Assembly: GCA_030587365.1 (NCBI GenBank)
Contig: JAUQZE010000048.1
Coordinates: 1-36,764 of the forward strand
Origin: Candidatus Freyarchaeota archaeon
Lineage (GTDB): Archaea; Asgardarchaeota; Jordiarchaeia; Jordiarchaeales; Jordiarchaeaceae
DNA: 36,764 bases
Reading direction: 5' to 3'
The notes under the pieces were generated by a model. It searched no databases. It saw only the letters and a program-made list of their open reading frames with translations, and was not told the origin of the DNA. Positions 1 to 8,389 of the stretch are shown one piece after another; the stretch's first letter is position 1, and every line of letters starts with the position of its first letter. The translations under genes were made by a program, and so were the position numbers.

Positions 1-1044
1 TTTTCTACGTATTTCTTTTATATGGGCACTAGGGGAGGAACTGAATTAGTACTTTTTGGGATTTTGTATTTATTATTTTTCTGGTTTTTGTGGAAAACAG
101 AATTCTTTAATAAGAAGCTGTCCTTAGAAATAAAGCCTCTAACCTTATGCGCTTCAGCTGTTTACTTGATTTACTTCTTATCGTTTCCTAGAATTAGTCC
201 AAATTATTTCATATGGATTTTGCCCTTCCTACTAATTATGTTCCCCACAGGCAAAATCGAGAAAATCATAATGTTGCTTATTAATTTCATACCCTTTGCG
301 TATATATTTTTACAAAGTAGCTTTTTTTACTATGTAAACCAAAACTATTCGGGTTACGGGCAAATCGGGGGGTTAGCGATTGCGGGGGGATTTTTGTTTT
401 CGCTTTCGTGTATTTTTGTATTCCAAGCCCTATTCAAAGAGGAGATTCTAACACTCAAACCATTTAGAAGGGCGTATCAATTTATTGAAAAATTTCCCGC
501 CCGAAGAAGAAAGCTGCTTTTTGTTTTTTCGTTAATATCAATGTTTCTGTTAATAATGAAGATCATGAATGCGAATGGTGTCTACTGGTGGGGCTACCCA
601 ATAACCTTTTCAGTGTCTTTAGAGTATCCAGAACTTCCGCTAGGTTTACGACTTGTAATTTTGCTTCTTTTTCTCACGCTGGCTCCCTTAGCGGTCGCCA
701 TTGCCCCAACACTGCGAAGTATTAATGGTAATGTGAGGTGGTGGAGATGGGAGCTCGGTATTCTGATTGCTGCTCTTTCTTCATTTACTGTTATAACCTG
801 CATCATTCTTTGGGTTACCATCCCTTACATTAATACTGGTAGTAGTTTCTTTTTTGGTTGGGTTCCTGTTTTTGGAGCCTTGCGTTCCCTGTGTGAGAAC
901 GGAGGGATGATCACAAGCGCCCTGTTACTAATCGCCGGTTTTACCGGTCTAGACTTGTTGTTTAGATTACCAGAAAAAGTCCCGAGTGAAAACAAGGCTA
1001 ATAAGAGGGTAATGAATTTGGGTAAAAAAGTAACACCGCATTGA
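1..1044 (+). CDS. Polytopic membrane protein, C-terminal part (GT-C glycosyltransferase-like), cut by window edge
   Basis: The reading frame is open back to base 1, so the ATG at 22 is probably internal and the true N-terminus lies outside the window. The visible part has about eight to nine hydrophobic segments. The stretch around SFPRISPNYFIWILPF resembles the late membrane helices of Gpi18/PIG-M-like GT-C mannosyltransferases, which often carry a proline-rich [FS]-P-x-Y-x-x-W-x-x-P pattern. Further membrane segments follow, with a WRWE loop in the C-terminal third, and the protein ends in a basic tail. A lipid-linked-sugar membrane glycosyltransferase would fit the neighbouring glycan genes, but the catalytic N-terminal DxD/ExD loop is not in the window. 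It is certain as a membrane protein and only suggestive as a GT-C enzyme. Confidence 0.6.
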   Translation, partial: FSTYFFYMGTRGGTELVLFGILYLLFFWFLWKTEFFNKKLSLEIKPLTLCASAVYLIYFLSFPRISPNYFIWILPFLLIMFPTGKIEKIIMLLINFIPFAYIFLQSSFFYYVNQNYSGYGQIGGLAIAGGFLFSLSCIFVFQALFKEEILTLKPFRRAYQFIEKFPARRRKLLFVFSLISMFLLIMKIMNANGVYWWGYPITFSVSLEYPELPLGLRLVILLLFLTLAPLAVAIAPTLRSINGNVRWWRWELGILIAALSSFTVITCIILWVTIPYINTGSSFFFGWVPVFGALRSLCENGGMITSALLLIAGFTGLDLLFRLPEKVPSENKANKRVMNLGKKVTPH

Positions 1045-1271
1045 TAGCGTATTTTATAATATAATTTGATTAAACATTTTTGCCTTTGGTATCTTTGTAG
1101 TATTGGCAGCCTCCCTCCCCAAAAATGGAAGGAGGAACTCAGACCTTTCTTTTTGCACGAATTTTTATATTCGTTCATCCGAAATTTTCCTTGTAACCTA
1201 GATTTAGGCCCTCCTCCGTAAGGTTCTTTTAAGGTTTTTTGATTCCAGATCTGTCTTCGGGTAATAAACTT

Positions 1272-1414
1272 ATTACTGAACTTTGGCAAATTTTGCAAGT
1301 TCCAATTTTTGATTTGCATATTAATGTGAAAAACCTGCTGAAAATCAGCATATTTTAAACATGAAAAAAGCAATCAGGAAGCGTAAGACTAAAAATTTGC
1401 CAAAGTTTAGTTAT
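1272..1414. repeat. 143-bp element bounded by inverted repeats
   Basis: A 16-bp perfect inverted repeat (AACTTTGGCAAATTTT at 1279-1294 and its complement at 1392-1407) extends to about 23 bp with two mismatches (1272-1294 and 1392-1414). Inside lies a smaller perfect hairpin, TGCTGA-AAA-TCAGCA, at 1336-1350. There is no reading frame worth calling. The shape suits a MITE-like remnant or a structured RNA. No clear target-site duplication is visible, and I see no second copy in the window. The rest of 1045-1510 has only a short imperfect GC hairpin near 1111-1137. Confidence 0.45.
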
Positions 1415-1510
1415 TATTTGCGTCTTTAAGGTTGATCAGAGGGATTTCAATATTTTTGAAAGATATATGGGCATTAGCCGTACTATAGATTTTATGCTCC
1501 AGGTTTTGCC

Positions 1511-2317
1511 CTACGAAAACTTCGTGTTGGTGGTTTGCCTTTTTAGTTCGTTGAGTAGTAGTCGAAGGAAGAGGGCGTACTGTTTCATGCTGAGTTCGGA
1601 CTTTCCCCTGCTTCTGTCCTTGAAGGCGATTGGTATCTCTTTTATGGTTAAGCCGAGTTGCCGCGACCTGATGAGCAGTTCCACGAGGAAATCGTAGCCT
1701 AAGCAGTTTACGTATGGTAGAATTTTCATTAGCGCCTCCCTCTTGTATGCACGGAAACCCGAGGTGTTGTCGTGTACTCCGAGCCTGAAGAGGATGTTTA
1801 CAAGCAGGTTGACTGTTCTGCTTACCAGACGTCTGAAGAAACTCCAATCTATTATGCTGCCGCCAGCAGTGTAGCGTGAACCTATAACAATATCACAGTT
1901 CCTCACGGCTTAGTACATGCTTAGAATTATCTCTGGGTCATGTGAAAAGTCGGCATCCATTCCCATAATGAACCTCCCAGACGTGAACCTGATGCCGTCC
2001 TTACAAGCATTCCCGTAACCGTTTTTCTCCCTCCTCGAAACAAGAGTCACGTTTTCGAATTTCTGAGCATAATCTTTAACGATTTCCCCTGTTCCATCGG
2101 GGCTACTATCATCAACAACGATTAGCTCCCCGTCTACCCCACCCCTCTGAAACACCTCTAGGACGCACTGAATTAAAGCCCCAATGTTCCCAACCTCATT
2201 GTACGTTGGAATGACTATTGAAAGCTTTCGCTCCCTAGTGCTTCCACTTTTCCGAAAAACTCGTATTTCCTCAGGCACTGAACCACGACTAGGTGTGGAA
2301 ACAGAATTCTTATTCAT
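1511..2317 (-). pseudogene. Dolichol-phosphate mannosyltransferase-like GT2, interrupted by in-frame TAA
   Basis: Read on the minus strand from ATG at 2317 (TTG at 2323 is the alternative), this encodes a DPM1/Dpm-type GT2 that transfers a sugar from a nucleotide sugar to a polyprenyl phosphate. The N-terminal half has LSIVIPTYNEVGNIGAL, VVDDSSPDGTGEIV and the metal-binding DADFSHDPEI. A TAA codon at 1910-1912 then interrupts it, and the same frame resumes with RNCDIVIGSRYTAGG and the typical NTSGFRAYKREAL and GYDFLVELL blocks. No frameshift is needed: replacing the one stop restores about 268 codons, which is family length plus a short N-terminal extension. TAA is the normal stop of many neighbouring genes, so recoding is unlikely. 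This is either a recent nonsense mutation or a base error. The region beyond 1511 shows no conserved membrane domain. Confidence 0.8.
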
Positions 2318-2712
2318 TGCCAATGCCCCCGTTTAAGAGTTATTATTGTGAGATTATTTATGCTAAAGGATAGGATTGAAATTTTATTGATTTAAATTTA
2401 TCTGTTGTTTATGCAACCACATCTGTTTTCACTCTTATTTGAAAGGCTTCAAGACATAAAAGTAGTAGTAGATTTTATTAACGGTGTAACGCCGAAAGGA
2501 TAAAGCGTATCGTTCTACCCTCTGGTTAAAGGCCAAGCCCTATAGAAAAAAGAGTTAAACTAATTTTGCCCCAAACCTACTTGGGAATATATATTTAAAT
2601 AAGATAAGTATTTCATACATTCTAGTCTATCTATTGTTGAAGATTGAAAATAGAAGAATATGGAAAAGATTATATTAATAAGGGGCATGAAGGTTGTTCG
2701 TGGTGGTAGAAA
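2318..2712. other. Divergent intergenic region with probable promoters
   Basis: No gene is visible. On the minus strand a TATA-like CATAAATAATC lies near 2350-2362, placed for the DPM1-like gene. On the plus strand an A+T-rich TATATTAA lies near 2669-2677, about 40 bp before the TTG start at 2713. A second A+T-rich box, ATATATTTAAATA, lies near 2587-2599. Confidence 0.35.
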
Positions 2713-3657
2713 TTGCAGAATACTAAAGTTTTGTTGACAGGTGGTACTGGTTTTATTGGCAGTCATCTCACTCCTTTGCTTGTTGAGCGAAATTATGATG
2801 TTTATTTGCTTGAGAGATACGTTACTGGGCGCTACGTTCTGGGTCAAATGAGAAACGTTATAACTCTTTTCGGAGATTTGAGGGAGTACTCAACAATTAA
2901 GAAGCTTATCAGTGAGATTCAGCCGGAGGTTGTGATTCACCTGGCTGCAATAAGCCCGGTGGCCTACAGTTATGACCACCCGCAGGAGGTTATTGAGGCT
3001 AACTTCACTGGTACGGTGAATCTATTAGAGGCGTGCTTACGTGAGGTGCCTCACTTCAGACACTTCCTTTTTGCTTCAACTTCCGAGACTTATGGTAATG
3101 GTCCGAATCCGAGGAAGGAGGACACCCCGCAGAATCCCAATAGTCCCTACGCTGTCACCAAGCACGCGTGTGAAAAATACTTAATATACATGAGGGACGC
3201 ATACAAGTTTCCTATGACGATACTCAGACCCTTCAACACCTACGGGAGAAAGAACAACACCCACTTCGTAGTAGAACGTACAATTGTTCAGATGCTTCAG
3301 AGTGAAACTGTCAGGCTCGGTGACCCCAAACCTGTCAGAGACTTGCTCTACGTTGATGACCATGCGAACGCATATCTAACATGCCTCGAAAACGATAAGG
3401 CTATAGGTGAGGTTTTCAACTTCTCTACGGGTAGTGGAGTTTCAATAAGACAACTTATTGAAATTATTAGTGAATTAACTGGCTTTGAGGGAGAAGTGAT
3501 TTGGAACACTATACCTCCCAGGCCACTTGACATTATGGAGCTTATAGGTGACTACACGAAAGCGAAGAAAACTCTCGGATGGGAGCCAAAGGTCAAACTC
3601 AAGGACGGACTAAAACGAACCGTAGAGTTTTGGAAAAACAAACTTTTTGGGGGCTAA
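2713..3657 (+). CDS. NAD-dependent epimerase/dehydratase (extended SDR)
   Basis: An extended short-chain dehydrogenase acting on a nucleotide sugar. The N-terminal Rossmann motif is GGTGFIG (residues 10-16). A catalytic Ser/Thr lies in ASTSETYG (121-128), followed by the Y146-xxx-K150 pair in SPYAVTK. The substrate-side block has LRPFNTYG and RDLLYVDD, as in UDP-glucose 4-epimerase and GDP-mannose 4,6-dehydratase relatives. Its 314 residues are normal length. The start is TTG, preceded by a GGTGG Shine-Dalgarno-like stretch at 2701-2706, and the Rossmann strand begins immediately after. The exact sugar cannot be read from the sequence. It is separated from the GT4 gene downstream by a gap with its own TATA box. 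A 12-bp perfect palindrome, ACTTGTACAAGT, lies just past the stop at 3662-3673. Confidence 0.85.
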   Translation: MQNTKVLLTGGTGFIGSHLTPLLVERNYDVYLLERYVTGRYVLGQMRNVITLFGDLREYSTIKKLISEIQPEVVIHLAAISPVAYSYDHPQEVIEANFTGTVNLLEACLREVPHFRHFLFASTSETYGNGPNPRKEDTPQNPNSPYAVTKHACEKYLIYMRDAYKFPMTILRPFNTYGRKNNTHFVVERTIVQMLQSETVRLGDPKPVRDLLYVDDHANAYLTCLENDKAIGEVFNFSTGSGVSIRQLIEIISELTGFEGEVIWNTIPPRPLDIMELIGDYTKAKKTLGWEPKVKLKDGLKRTVEFWKNKLFGG

Positions 3658-3781
3658 CACGACTTGTACAAGTTTGGAGAGGATGCATAGAAGTGAGGAA
3701 AACTCCCCCACCACCCTTTCTAATTTTCCCTAAGGATTCAAAAAGTATTTAATCTAGTGCTCATTAACGTAAACAACTATA

Positions 3782-3791
3782 AGTATATAAC
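3782..3791 (+). promoter_or_regulatory. TATA box ahead of the first GT4 gene
   Basis: The sequence AGTATATAAC lies about 45 bp ahead of the ATG at 3831. With the usual archaeal spacing of about 25 bp, transcription would start near 3810, leaving a leader of about 20 bases that contains a GTGGT ribosome-binding stretch. Confidence 0.5.
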
Positions 3792-3830
3792 CTTGGAATT
3801 GTTTTGTTCCGATCTCAGCGATGTGGTACG

Positions 3831-4922
3831 ATGACTATTCATATTCTTACTGATCCACTTCTGAACGATTTTGGGCCTGCTCGTCCCGCGTTACTTATAT
3901 CAAGGGAGTTGACTAAAAAATACGAGGTCTCTCTGATTTCTACCTCAATGTCTGCAAGTATTTATAGGAAGCTTAAATCCCTTGGAATTAAACCCGTAAG
4001 CTTTGGAGTTAGATTTCTCTTTAGGGAATCTTCCCTCGTTTGGATTGAGGCATGGATTAAGGAGATCTCCCTATCCCTGAATTCTAGGAAGTTCAAGAGA
4101 GAGGAGGGGATTTTGCTGAACTTCTCTAACACAATAATGGTTCCCTCCGACGTATGGTTCGTATTGGGCCCCGCAACATCCGCACTTGACAATATTAGGG
4201 GCGAGATGCCGTGGAATTTCAGGTCCGCGTACAAAGTTTTGAGACCAGCCTTCTTTTACGCAGATAGAAAAAACATCAGACTTATGGCCAGAAACTCAGA
4301 TATGGTGATAGCCGCCTCAAACTACTGCGCCAGCCAATACAGGAAGTTTAGTGTCAGGGTTAACGATGTAATATACGTTCCCATAGATTGTGAGGAGTTT
4401 AAGCCCCTGTGTGATGATTCGTCTGAGAAGTACGCTGTGACCTATTTTGGCAAAGAGACTAAGTTCTCCGCGATTCAGAAAGCAGCGGATAAGGGTGTTA
4501 AGATAAAGACCTTCGGGTCGAAGTTATCATACGTCCCAAGAAATCTTCTGAATCATCCTAATGTTGAGGTTTTGGGCTATGTGAGCGATGAGGAACTTGT
4601 TAGACTTTATTCCAATGCTCTGTTTACAATCTTTCCATTTACCAACGAGGAATTCGGCTACATACCTGTAGAGAGTATGGCCTGTGGGACGCCAGTCCTA
4701 ACCTATGCGTTTCAGGGCCCTGGGGAAACTATTATTAATGGTGAAACAGGTTGGCTTGCAAAAAGTGAGGGGGAACTTGTTAAATTAGCCACAGATCTTT
4801 GGCGAAAAGAGTATCCATCAGAGATGCGAGAAAAGTGCAGGCAGAGGGCGCTCGACTTCGACGCAAAGAAAATTGGCCAGGAATGGTTAAAAATAATTAA
4901 AACCATAGAAGAAAATCAGTAA
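3831..4922 (+). CDS. GT4-family glycosyltransferase (copy 1)
   Basis: A retaining GT-B glycosyltransferase that adds a sugar from a nucleotide donor to a glycan precursor on the cytoplasmic side. The C-terminal Rossmann half carries the family hallmark, an E-x7-E motif in EEFGYIPVE followed by SMACGTPVLTY and GETGWLA. The N-terminal half is a typical acceptor domain starting IHILTDPLLNDFG. There is no signal peptide or membrane helix. I prefer ATG 3831 over the in-frame TTG at 3804: homology begins immediately after the ATG, a GTGGT stretch precedes it, and the TATA box would put the TTG upstream of the transcript start. It is paralogous to the GT4 gene at 6120 (shared VNDVIYxPxDxEEFKP and GTPVLTYxxQGPGE), and both are followed by a methyltransferase gene. 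Confidence 0.88.
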   Translation: MTIHILTDPLLNDFGPARPALLISRELTKKYEVSLISTSMSASIYRKLKSLGIKPVSFGVRFLFRESSLVWIEAWIKEISLSLNSRKFKREEGILLNFSNTIMVPSDVWFVLGPATSALDNIRGEMPWNFRSAYKVLRPAFFYADRKNIRLMARNSDMVIAASNYCASQYRKFSVRVNDVIYVPIDCEEFKPLCDDSSEKYAVTYFGKETKFSAIQKAADKGVKIKTFGSKLSYVPRNLLNHPNVEVLGYVSDEELVRLYSNALFTIFPFTNEEFGYIPVESMACGTPVLTYAFQGPGETIINGETGWLAKSEGELVKLATDLWRKEYPSEMREKCRQRALDFDAKKIGQEWLKIIKTIEENQ

Positions 4923-5012
4923 GCTACATTAACTAAATTTTGGTACCATTTATCCTAATTCCTTTGTCAAGATAGTTGTAAAGGAACCGTTCTATAGAAT
5001 TTGGTGGTAGTC

Positions 5013-5822
5013 ATGCACATATTGCTTAAGGAGAGCGTTACCGAGAGCGATTTACAGACACTTTACACTCATGAAATAGAGGTATTGTTCAGTAACAAGA
5101 AAACTTGGAACTGCTATAGGTATCAGGAACGCTATGCAAAGGTGGTTGAGCTTGTTAAACGCTACGTCCCTAAGAAGAGCAAAATAATCGATATTGGCAG
5201 CTCTCATGGAAACTTTTCTTTAGGTTTAGCTTCCGAAGGGTATATCATGTTGGGGCTTGAATTGGAACCCAATTTCGTGAAGTATGCCAGATGGAAACTG
5301 AAAAAGAAAAAGCCAGGGGTAATGGATAACGTTAACTTCGTGGTAGGAACATCTTCAAATTTGCCTGTACCAAGCGACGCTTTTGATTGTGTTCTTCTCC
5401 TTGAAACCATAGAGCACTTAAAAGAACCAGAGAAAGCACTCCAAGAGATAAGACGCGTCTTGCGGAAGAACGGTTTCCTAGTTCTATCTACAGTGAAGAG
5501 ATTCAGTTTTATCCATAACAGCCGGTCCTTTAAAGAATTTAGGGAAAAATATCAGAAGGGAGAAGAGCTGACCGATTCCCATTTTGGCGATGAGCATTTA
5601 TTTGAACTAAATGAGGAAGAAAGCATCGATCTATTCTCCTCATGCGGTCTCGACGTTCTAAGACTTGATACAATAGCACCCCTCATACTATATCCCATCT
5701 TATCTATAAAGGGTCTAAATTCCCTACCTAATCCGTTAACAAAATTCTTGGTAAAAGTGCTGTCAAAGCTAAACTTGCTTTGCAGAGGCATCGTAATTGT
5801 TGCAAAAAAGCATTCAATTTAA
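5013..5822 (+). CDS. Class I SAM-dependent methyltransferase
   Basis: A Methyltransf_11/25-type Rossmann methyltransferase. Motif I is IIDIGSSHGNFS (about residues 58-69). The acidic end of strand 2 is in GLELEPNF, and the post-motif region LLLETIEHLKEPEKAL is typical of small-molecule or glycan methyltransferases. The C-terminal 60 residues are more hydrophobic and may form an acceptor-binding cap. ATG 5013 is the likely start because TGGTGGT lies 5-11 bases ahead of it; the in-frame TTG at 5001 overlaps that signal. The gene sits 90 bp after GT4 copy 1 in the same direction, so it probably methylates the sugar added by that enzyme or the glycan end. The target is inferred only from context. 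Confidence 0.82.
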   Translation: MHILLKESVTESDLQTLYTHEIEVLFSNKKTWNCYRYQERYAKVVELVKRYVPKKSKIIDIGSSHGNFSLGLASEGYIMLGLELEPNFVKYARWKLKKKKPGVMDNVNFVVGTSSNLPVPSDAFDCVLLLETIEHLKEPEKALQEIRRVLRKNGFLVLSTVKRFSFIHNSRSFKEFREKYQKGEELTDSHFGDEHLFELNEEESIDLFSSCGLDVLRLDTIAPLILYPILSIKGLNSLPNPLTKFLVKVLSKLNLLCRGIVIVAKKHSI

Positions 5823-6119
5823 CCATCTAAAGTCACAACAATAACGAACATAAGAAGCCAAATTGCTCGTAACTCCCACGGTAATTTAAAAGGCGAATTA
5901 GGATCACGCCGTGTAGCTACAGTGTTTCCCCTTTACGGTTACGGCTCTATGTGAAACTTGCATAAATTTTTTATATCAATAGCGTAAAGTTCCGTTGTGC
6001 AAAAGGGCTTAATCTGTAGTGCAGTCATTCACGCTTACAGATTCATAGTAATCGAATATCGCTACTAAATAACGGCTGCAATTAGCTTGCTTGTTTAGAC
6101 AATTTGATTGGTGAATTAC

Positions 6120-7244
6120 ATGAAGCTGTGCATGGTTCACTCCTTCTTGAATATTTATACGGGATGTGAGAGGCATCTGGAAAATCTCGTTAAGGGGTTA
6201 ACGAGGTTAGGACATGAGGTTACGGTAGCAAGTATCTACGTGTCAAGAGATAACTTAGAGAGGTTTAAAGGACATTGCAATGTTCTCTACTCGAAGCTGA
6301 GCGATATGCCCTTGGAGAAGACAAGGTATGCTACAATTGCAGATATTCTAATCAATTTCCTGTCAAGGAAATTTTACAACCTATTTAAGAAAAACAGTAA
6401 GCTTTTGAAAGACTGTGATCTTGCTCTCCTCACACATGAAAGTGGATTCGGTGCCATGTTGAAGGCGAGAAGGAAGGGTATTTTTAGTGCCATCGGCTGG
6501 TGGTGTGTTGGGACACCGCACCTGTATTCCTTTCTTAAGCCTGTGAGAATGCAGTTCGGAAGATTCACAAACATACTTCTTGACGGTGTATCTATGCTCT
6601 CTCCACATCTCATTAGGGAATTTTGGTCAGTGGGAAATTTTGATCTCTTATTTACAAATTGTAAATGGCTTGCGAACCTGTTAACCTACATGGTTGGTTG
6701 CAGAGTGAACGATGTAATCTATCCTCCAGTCGATGTTGAAGAGTTTAAACCAACACCCTCAAAGACTAGCATGGGGAAATATGTGCTGGTTGTGGGAGGA
6801 AGGAGGGACATTGACTTCTCCGAAGTGAAGCAAATTGCTAAGACCATCAAGGTAGTGAAATGTGGCAGCGAACCCATTGAGGGCTGTGTGAACCTTGGCT
6901 ACGTTCCCAACGATAAGCTTGTTGAACTCTACTCAAACGCCTACTTCACCCTGTACCCTACGCTCCTTGAACAATTTGGCTACATCCCCGCTGAAAGCAT
7001 GTCCTGTGGAACCCCCGTCCTGACATATAATTGGCAGGGGCCCGGTGAGATTGTAACAGACGGCGAAACAGGGTGGCTGGTGAACACACCCCCCGAACTG
7101 TATAGGAAGGCTGCGGACATCTGGGAAAATGGATACGATAAAAAGCTTCGCAGTAATTGCAGGAAGCACTGCTTAGAGAATTTTGAAGTGAAGGCTTCGG
7201 CAAAGAGACTTGTGGAGGCGTTCAACAGTTATGTGCGACGCTGA
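6120..7244 (+). CDS. GT4-family glycosyltransferase (copy 2)
   Basis: A GT-B glycosyltransferase with the C-terminal donor site EQFGYIPAESMSCGTPVL (E-x7-E) and GETGWLVNT. The N-terminal acceptor domain opens KLCMVHSFLNIYTGCERHLE, as in many archaeal family-4 enzymes that work on lipid-linked glycans. A GGTG element immediately precedes ATG 6120; TTG 6108 and GTG 6111 in the same frame overlap that signal and are less likely. The gene overlaps the start of the methyltransferase at 7231 by 14 bases, so the two are translationally coupled. It is a clear paralog of the GT4 gene at 3831. The 297-bp gap upstream has a TATA-like TTTTTTATATC near 5965-5975. Confidence 0.88.
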   Translation: MKLCMVHSFLNIYTGCERHLENLVKGLTRLGHEVTVASIYVSRDNLERFKGHCNVLYSKLSDMPLEKTRYATIADILINFLSRKFYNLFKKNSKLLKDCDLALLTHESGFGAMLKARRKGIFSAIGWWCVGTPHLYSFLKPVRMQFGRFTNILLDGVSMLSPHLIREFWSVGNFDLLFTNCKWLANLLTYMVGCRVNDVIYPPVDVEEFKPTPSKTSMGKYVLVVGGRRDIDFSEVKQIAKTIKVVKCGSEPIEGCVNLGYVPNDKLVELYSNAYFTLYPTLLEQFGYIPAESMSCGTPVLTYNWQGPGEIVTDGETGWLVNTPPELYRKAADIWENGYDKKLRSNCRKHCLENFEVKASAKRLVEAFNSYVRR

Positions 7245-8070
7245 AAGCAGTTGGGGAGACTTGTGGAAGGGTCTGAGAAGAACGCCTTTGGGTCCTCTTC
7301 GACTTGCTTGGTTACAGGAATTTTTTGCCTTTGAGACCTTCATTCTGAGAAGGTTCAATGTTGGAACAGTGCTGGACGCTGGAAGTGGAACTGGCGCTAC
7401 GAGTATTATAGCATCAGTTGAGGGTAGCAGAGTCGTGCTTCTGGACAACAGTTTGGAGGCGATACAAATATCCCGAGACTTTTACCATGCTCTTGGTCTT
7501 GAAGCTGAGATAATTAGAGGCGATATCTTTAACTTACCCTTCAGGAACAACGCTTTTGACCTTGTCCAAAATGATGGTGTTTTAGAGCACTTCGACCACA
7601 AAAGATGCGTAGAAATACTTTCAGAAATGAGGAGAATCGGACAGCTCATTATGATCAGCGTCCCATACTGGTGGAATATAGGGTACCGACTAGCCAAGAT
7701 GTACAGCAGGCTTTTTGGAAGGAGCTGGCTCTGGGGAGGGGAGGTGGAGAGAGACTATAAGCAGGAGGATTTAGTGCGAGTTTTCGAAGATGCGGAGATC
7801 AAAGTGAAGTTTACTAGAAAAGTTGGCCGCACTGGTGGCATAGGCTCGATAGCCCTACTGCTAGCTTCACACCTTCCCGCAAGGTTCTCAAAAAGTCTGA
7901 GAACGAGCTACTTGAAGGAAGAATTCAATGGATTCAACGACTTTCTAAACCGTATGAATGACGCCTCAAGTTCTCTAGTAGCGAAACTGGGGCGTCTTCT
8001 TTCCAAGATCACCAGTTCAAGAGATAATCTTCTTGCTGTGGGAACAAAGAAAGATGGTAAAAACATCTAA
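7231..8070 (+). CDS. Class I SAM-dependent methyltransferase
   Basis: A Rossmann methyltransferase with motif I VLDAGSGTGATS (about residues 47-58), the acidic residue of motif II in VVLLDNS, and a Methyltransf_11-like FDLVQNDGVLEHF block. The start was chosen at ATG 7231, with GGAGG about 12 bases upstream inside the end of the GT4 gene; an in-frame TTG at 7210 would overlap that signal. The overlapping arrangement with GT4 copy 2 mirrors the GT4/methyltransferase pair at 3831-5822. The two methyltransferases are only distantly alike, so this may be repeated recruitment rather than block duplication. It probably methylates a sugar of the surface glycan; the acceptor is unknown. Confidence 0.83.
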   Translation: MCDAESSWGDLWKGLRRTPLGPLRLAWLQEFFAFETFILRRFNVGTVLDAGSGTGATSIIASVEGSRVVLLDNSLEAIQISRDFYHALGLEAEIIRGDIFNLPFRNNAFDLVQNDGVLEHFDHKRCVEILSEMRRIGQLIMISVPYWWNIGYRLAKMYSRLFGRSWLWGGEVERDYKQEDLVRVFEDAEIKVKFTRKVGRTGGIGSIALLLASHLPARFSKSLRTSYLKEEFNGFNDFLNRMNDASSSLVAKLGRLLSKITSSRDNLLAVGTKKDGKNI

Positions 8071-8389
8071 GCTTATTATGCTTTATGTTAATATAGTACT
8101 TCGGAAACTTAGTTTTATTTGGGGATGTTACTCTTTTTAAATTTATGAACAAAACAATGAACAAGATGGGAGCAGCATCCCCGAGTTTCTCGAGGACTCA
8201 TACGGTTAAAAAAGTATCTAAAATCGTAGCAACACACCCCCCGCTGGCTCCTCCTCCTCGCATCCACACTCCTCTACCTAGCTACCTCCAAAGTTTCCGA
8301 AGTACTAAATAATAAAAAACCTTTTATCCGAACAGCGTATGATTCCTATAGAAACCCTAATAGCATAATGTTGTCTCTTTGGAAAGGGA
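8071..8389. other. Intergenic region before the GT2 gene
   Basis: No reading frame stands out. A short imperfect hairpin built on CCCGAG-TTT-CTCGAGG lies near 8177-8193. An A+T-rich box, CTAAATAATAAAAAACC, near 8304-8320 could serve as the promoter of the GT2 gene at 8390. T-rich stretches near 8130-8145 could end transcription of the methyltransferase gene. Confidence 0.3.

Noticed and set aside
1407..1847. 146-codon minus-strand frame overlapping the broken DPM1-like gene
   Set aside because: The conserved DPM1 blocks are in the other frame; this one has no recognisable motif.
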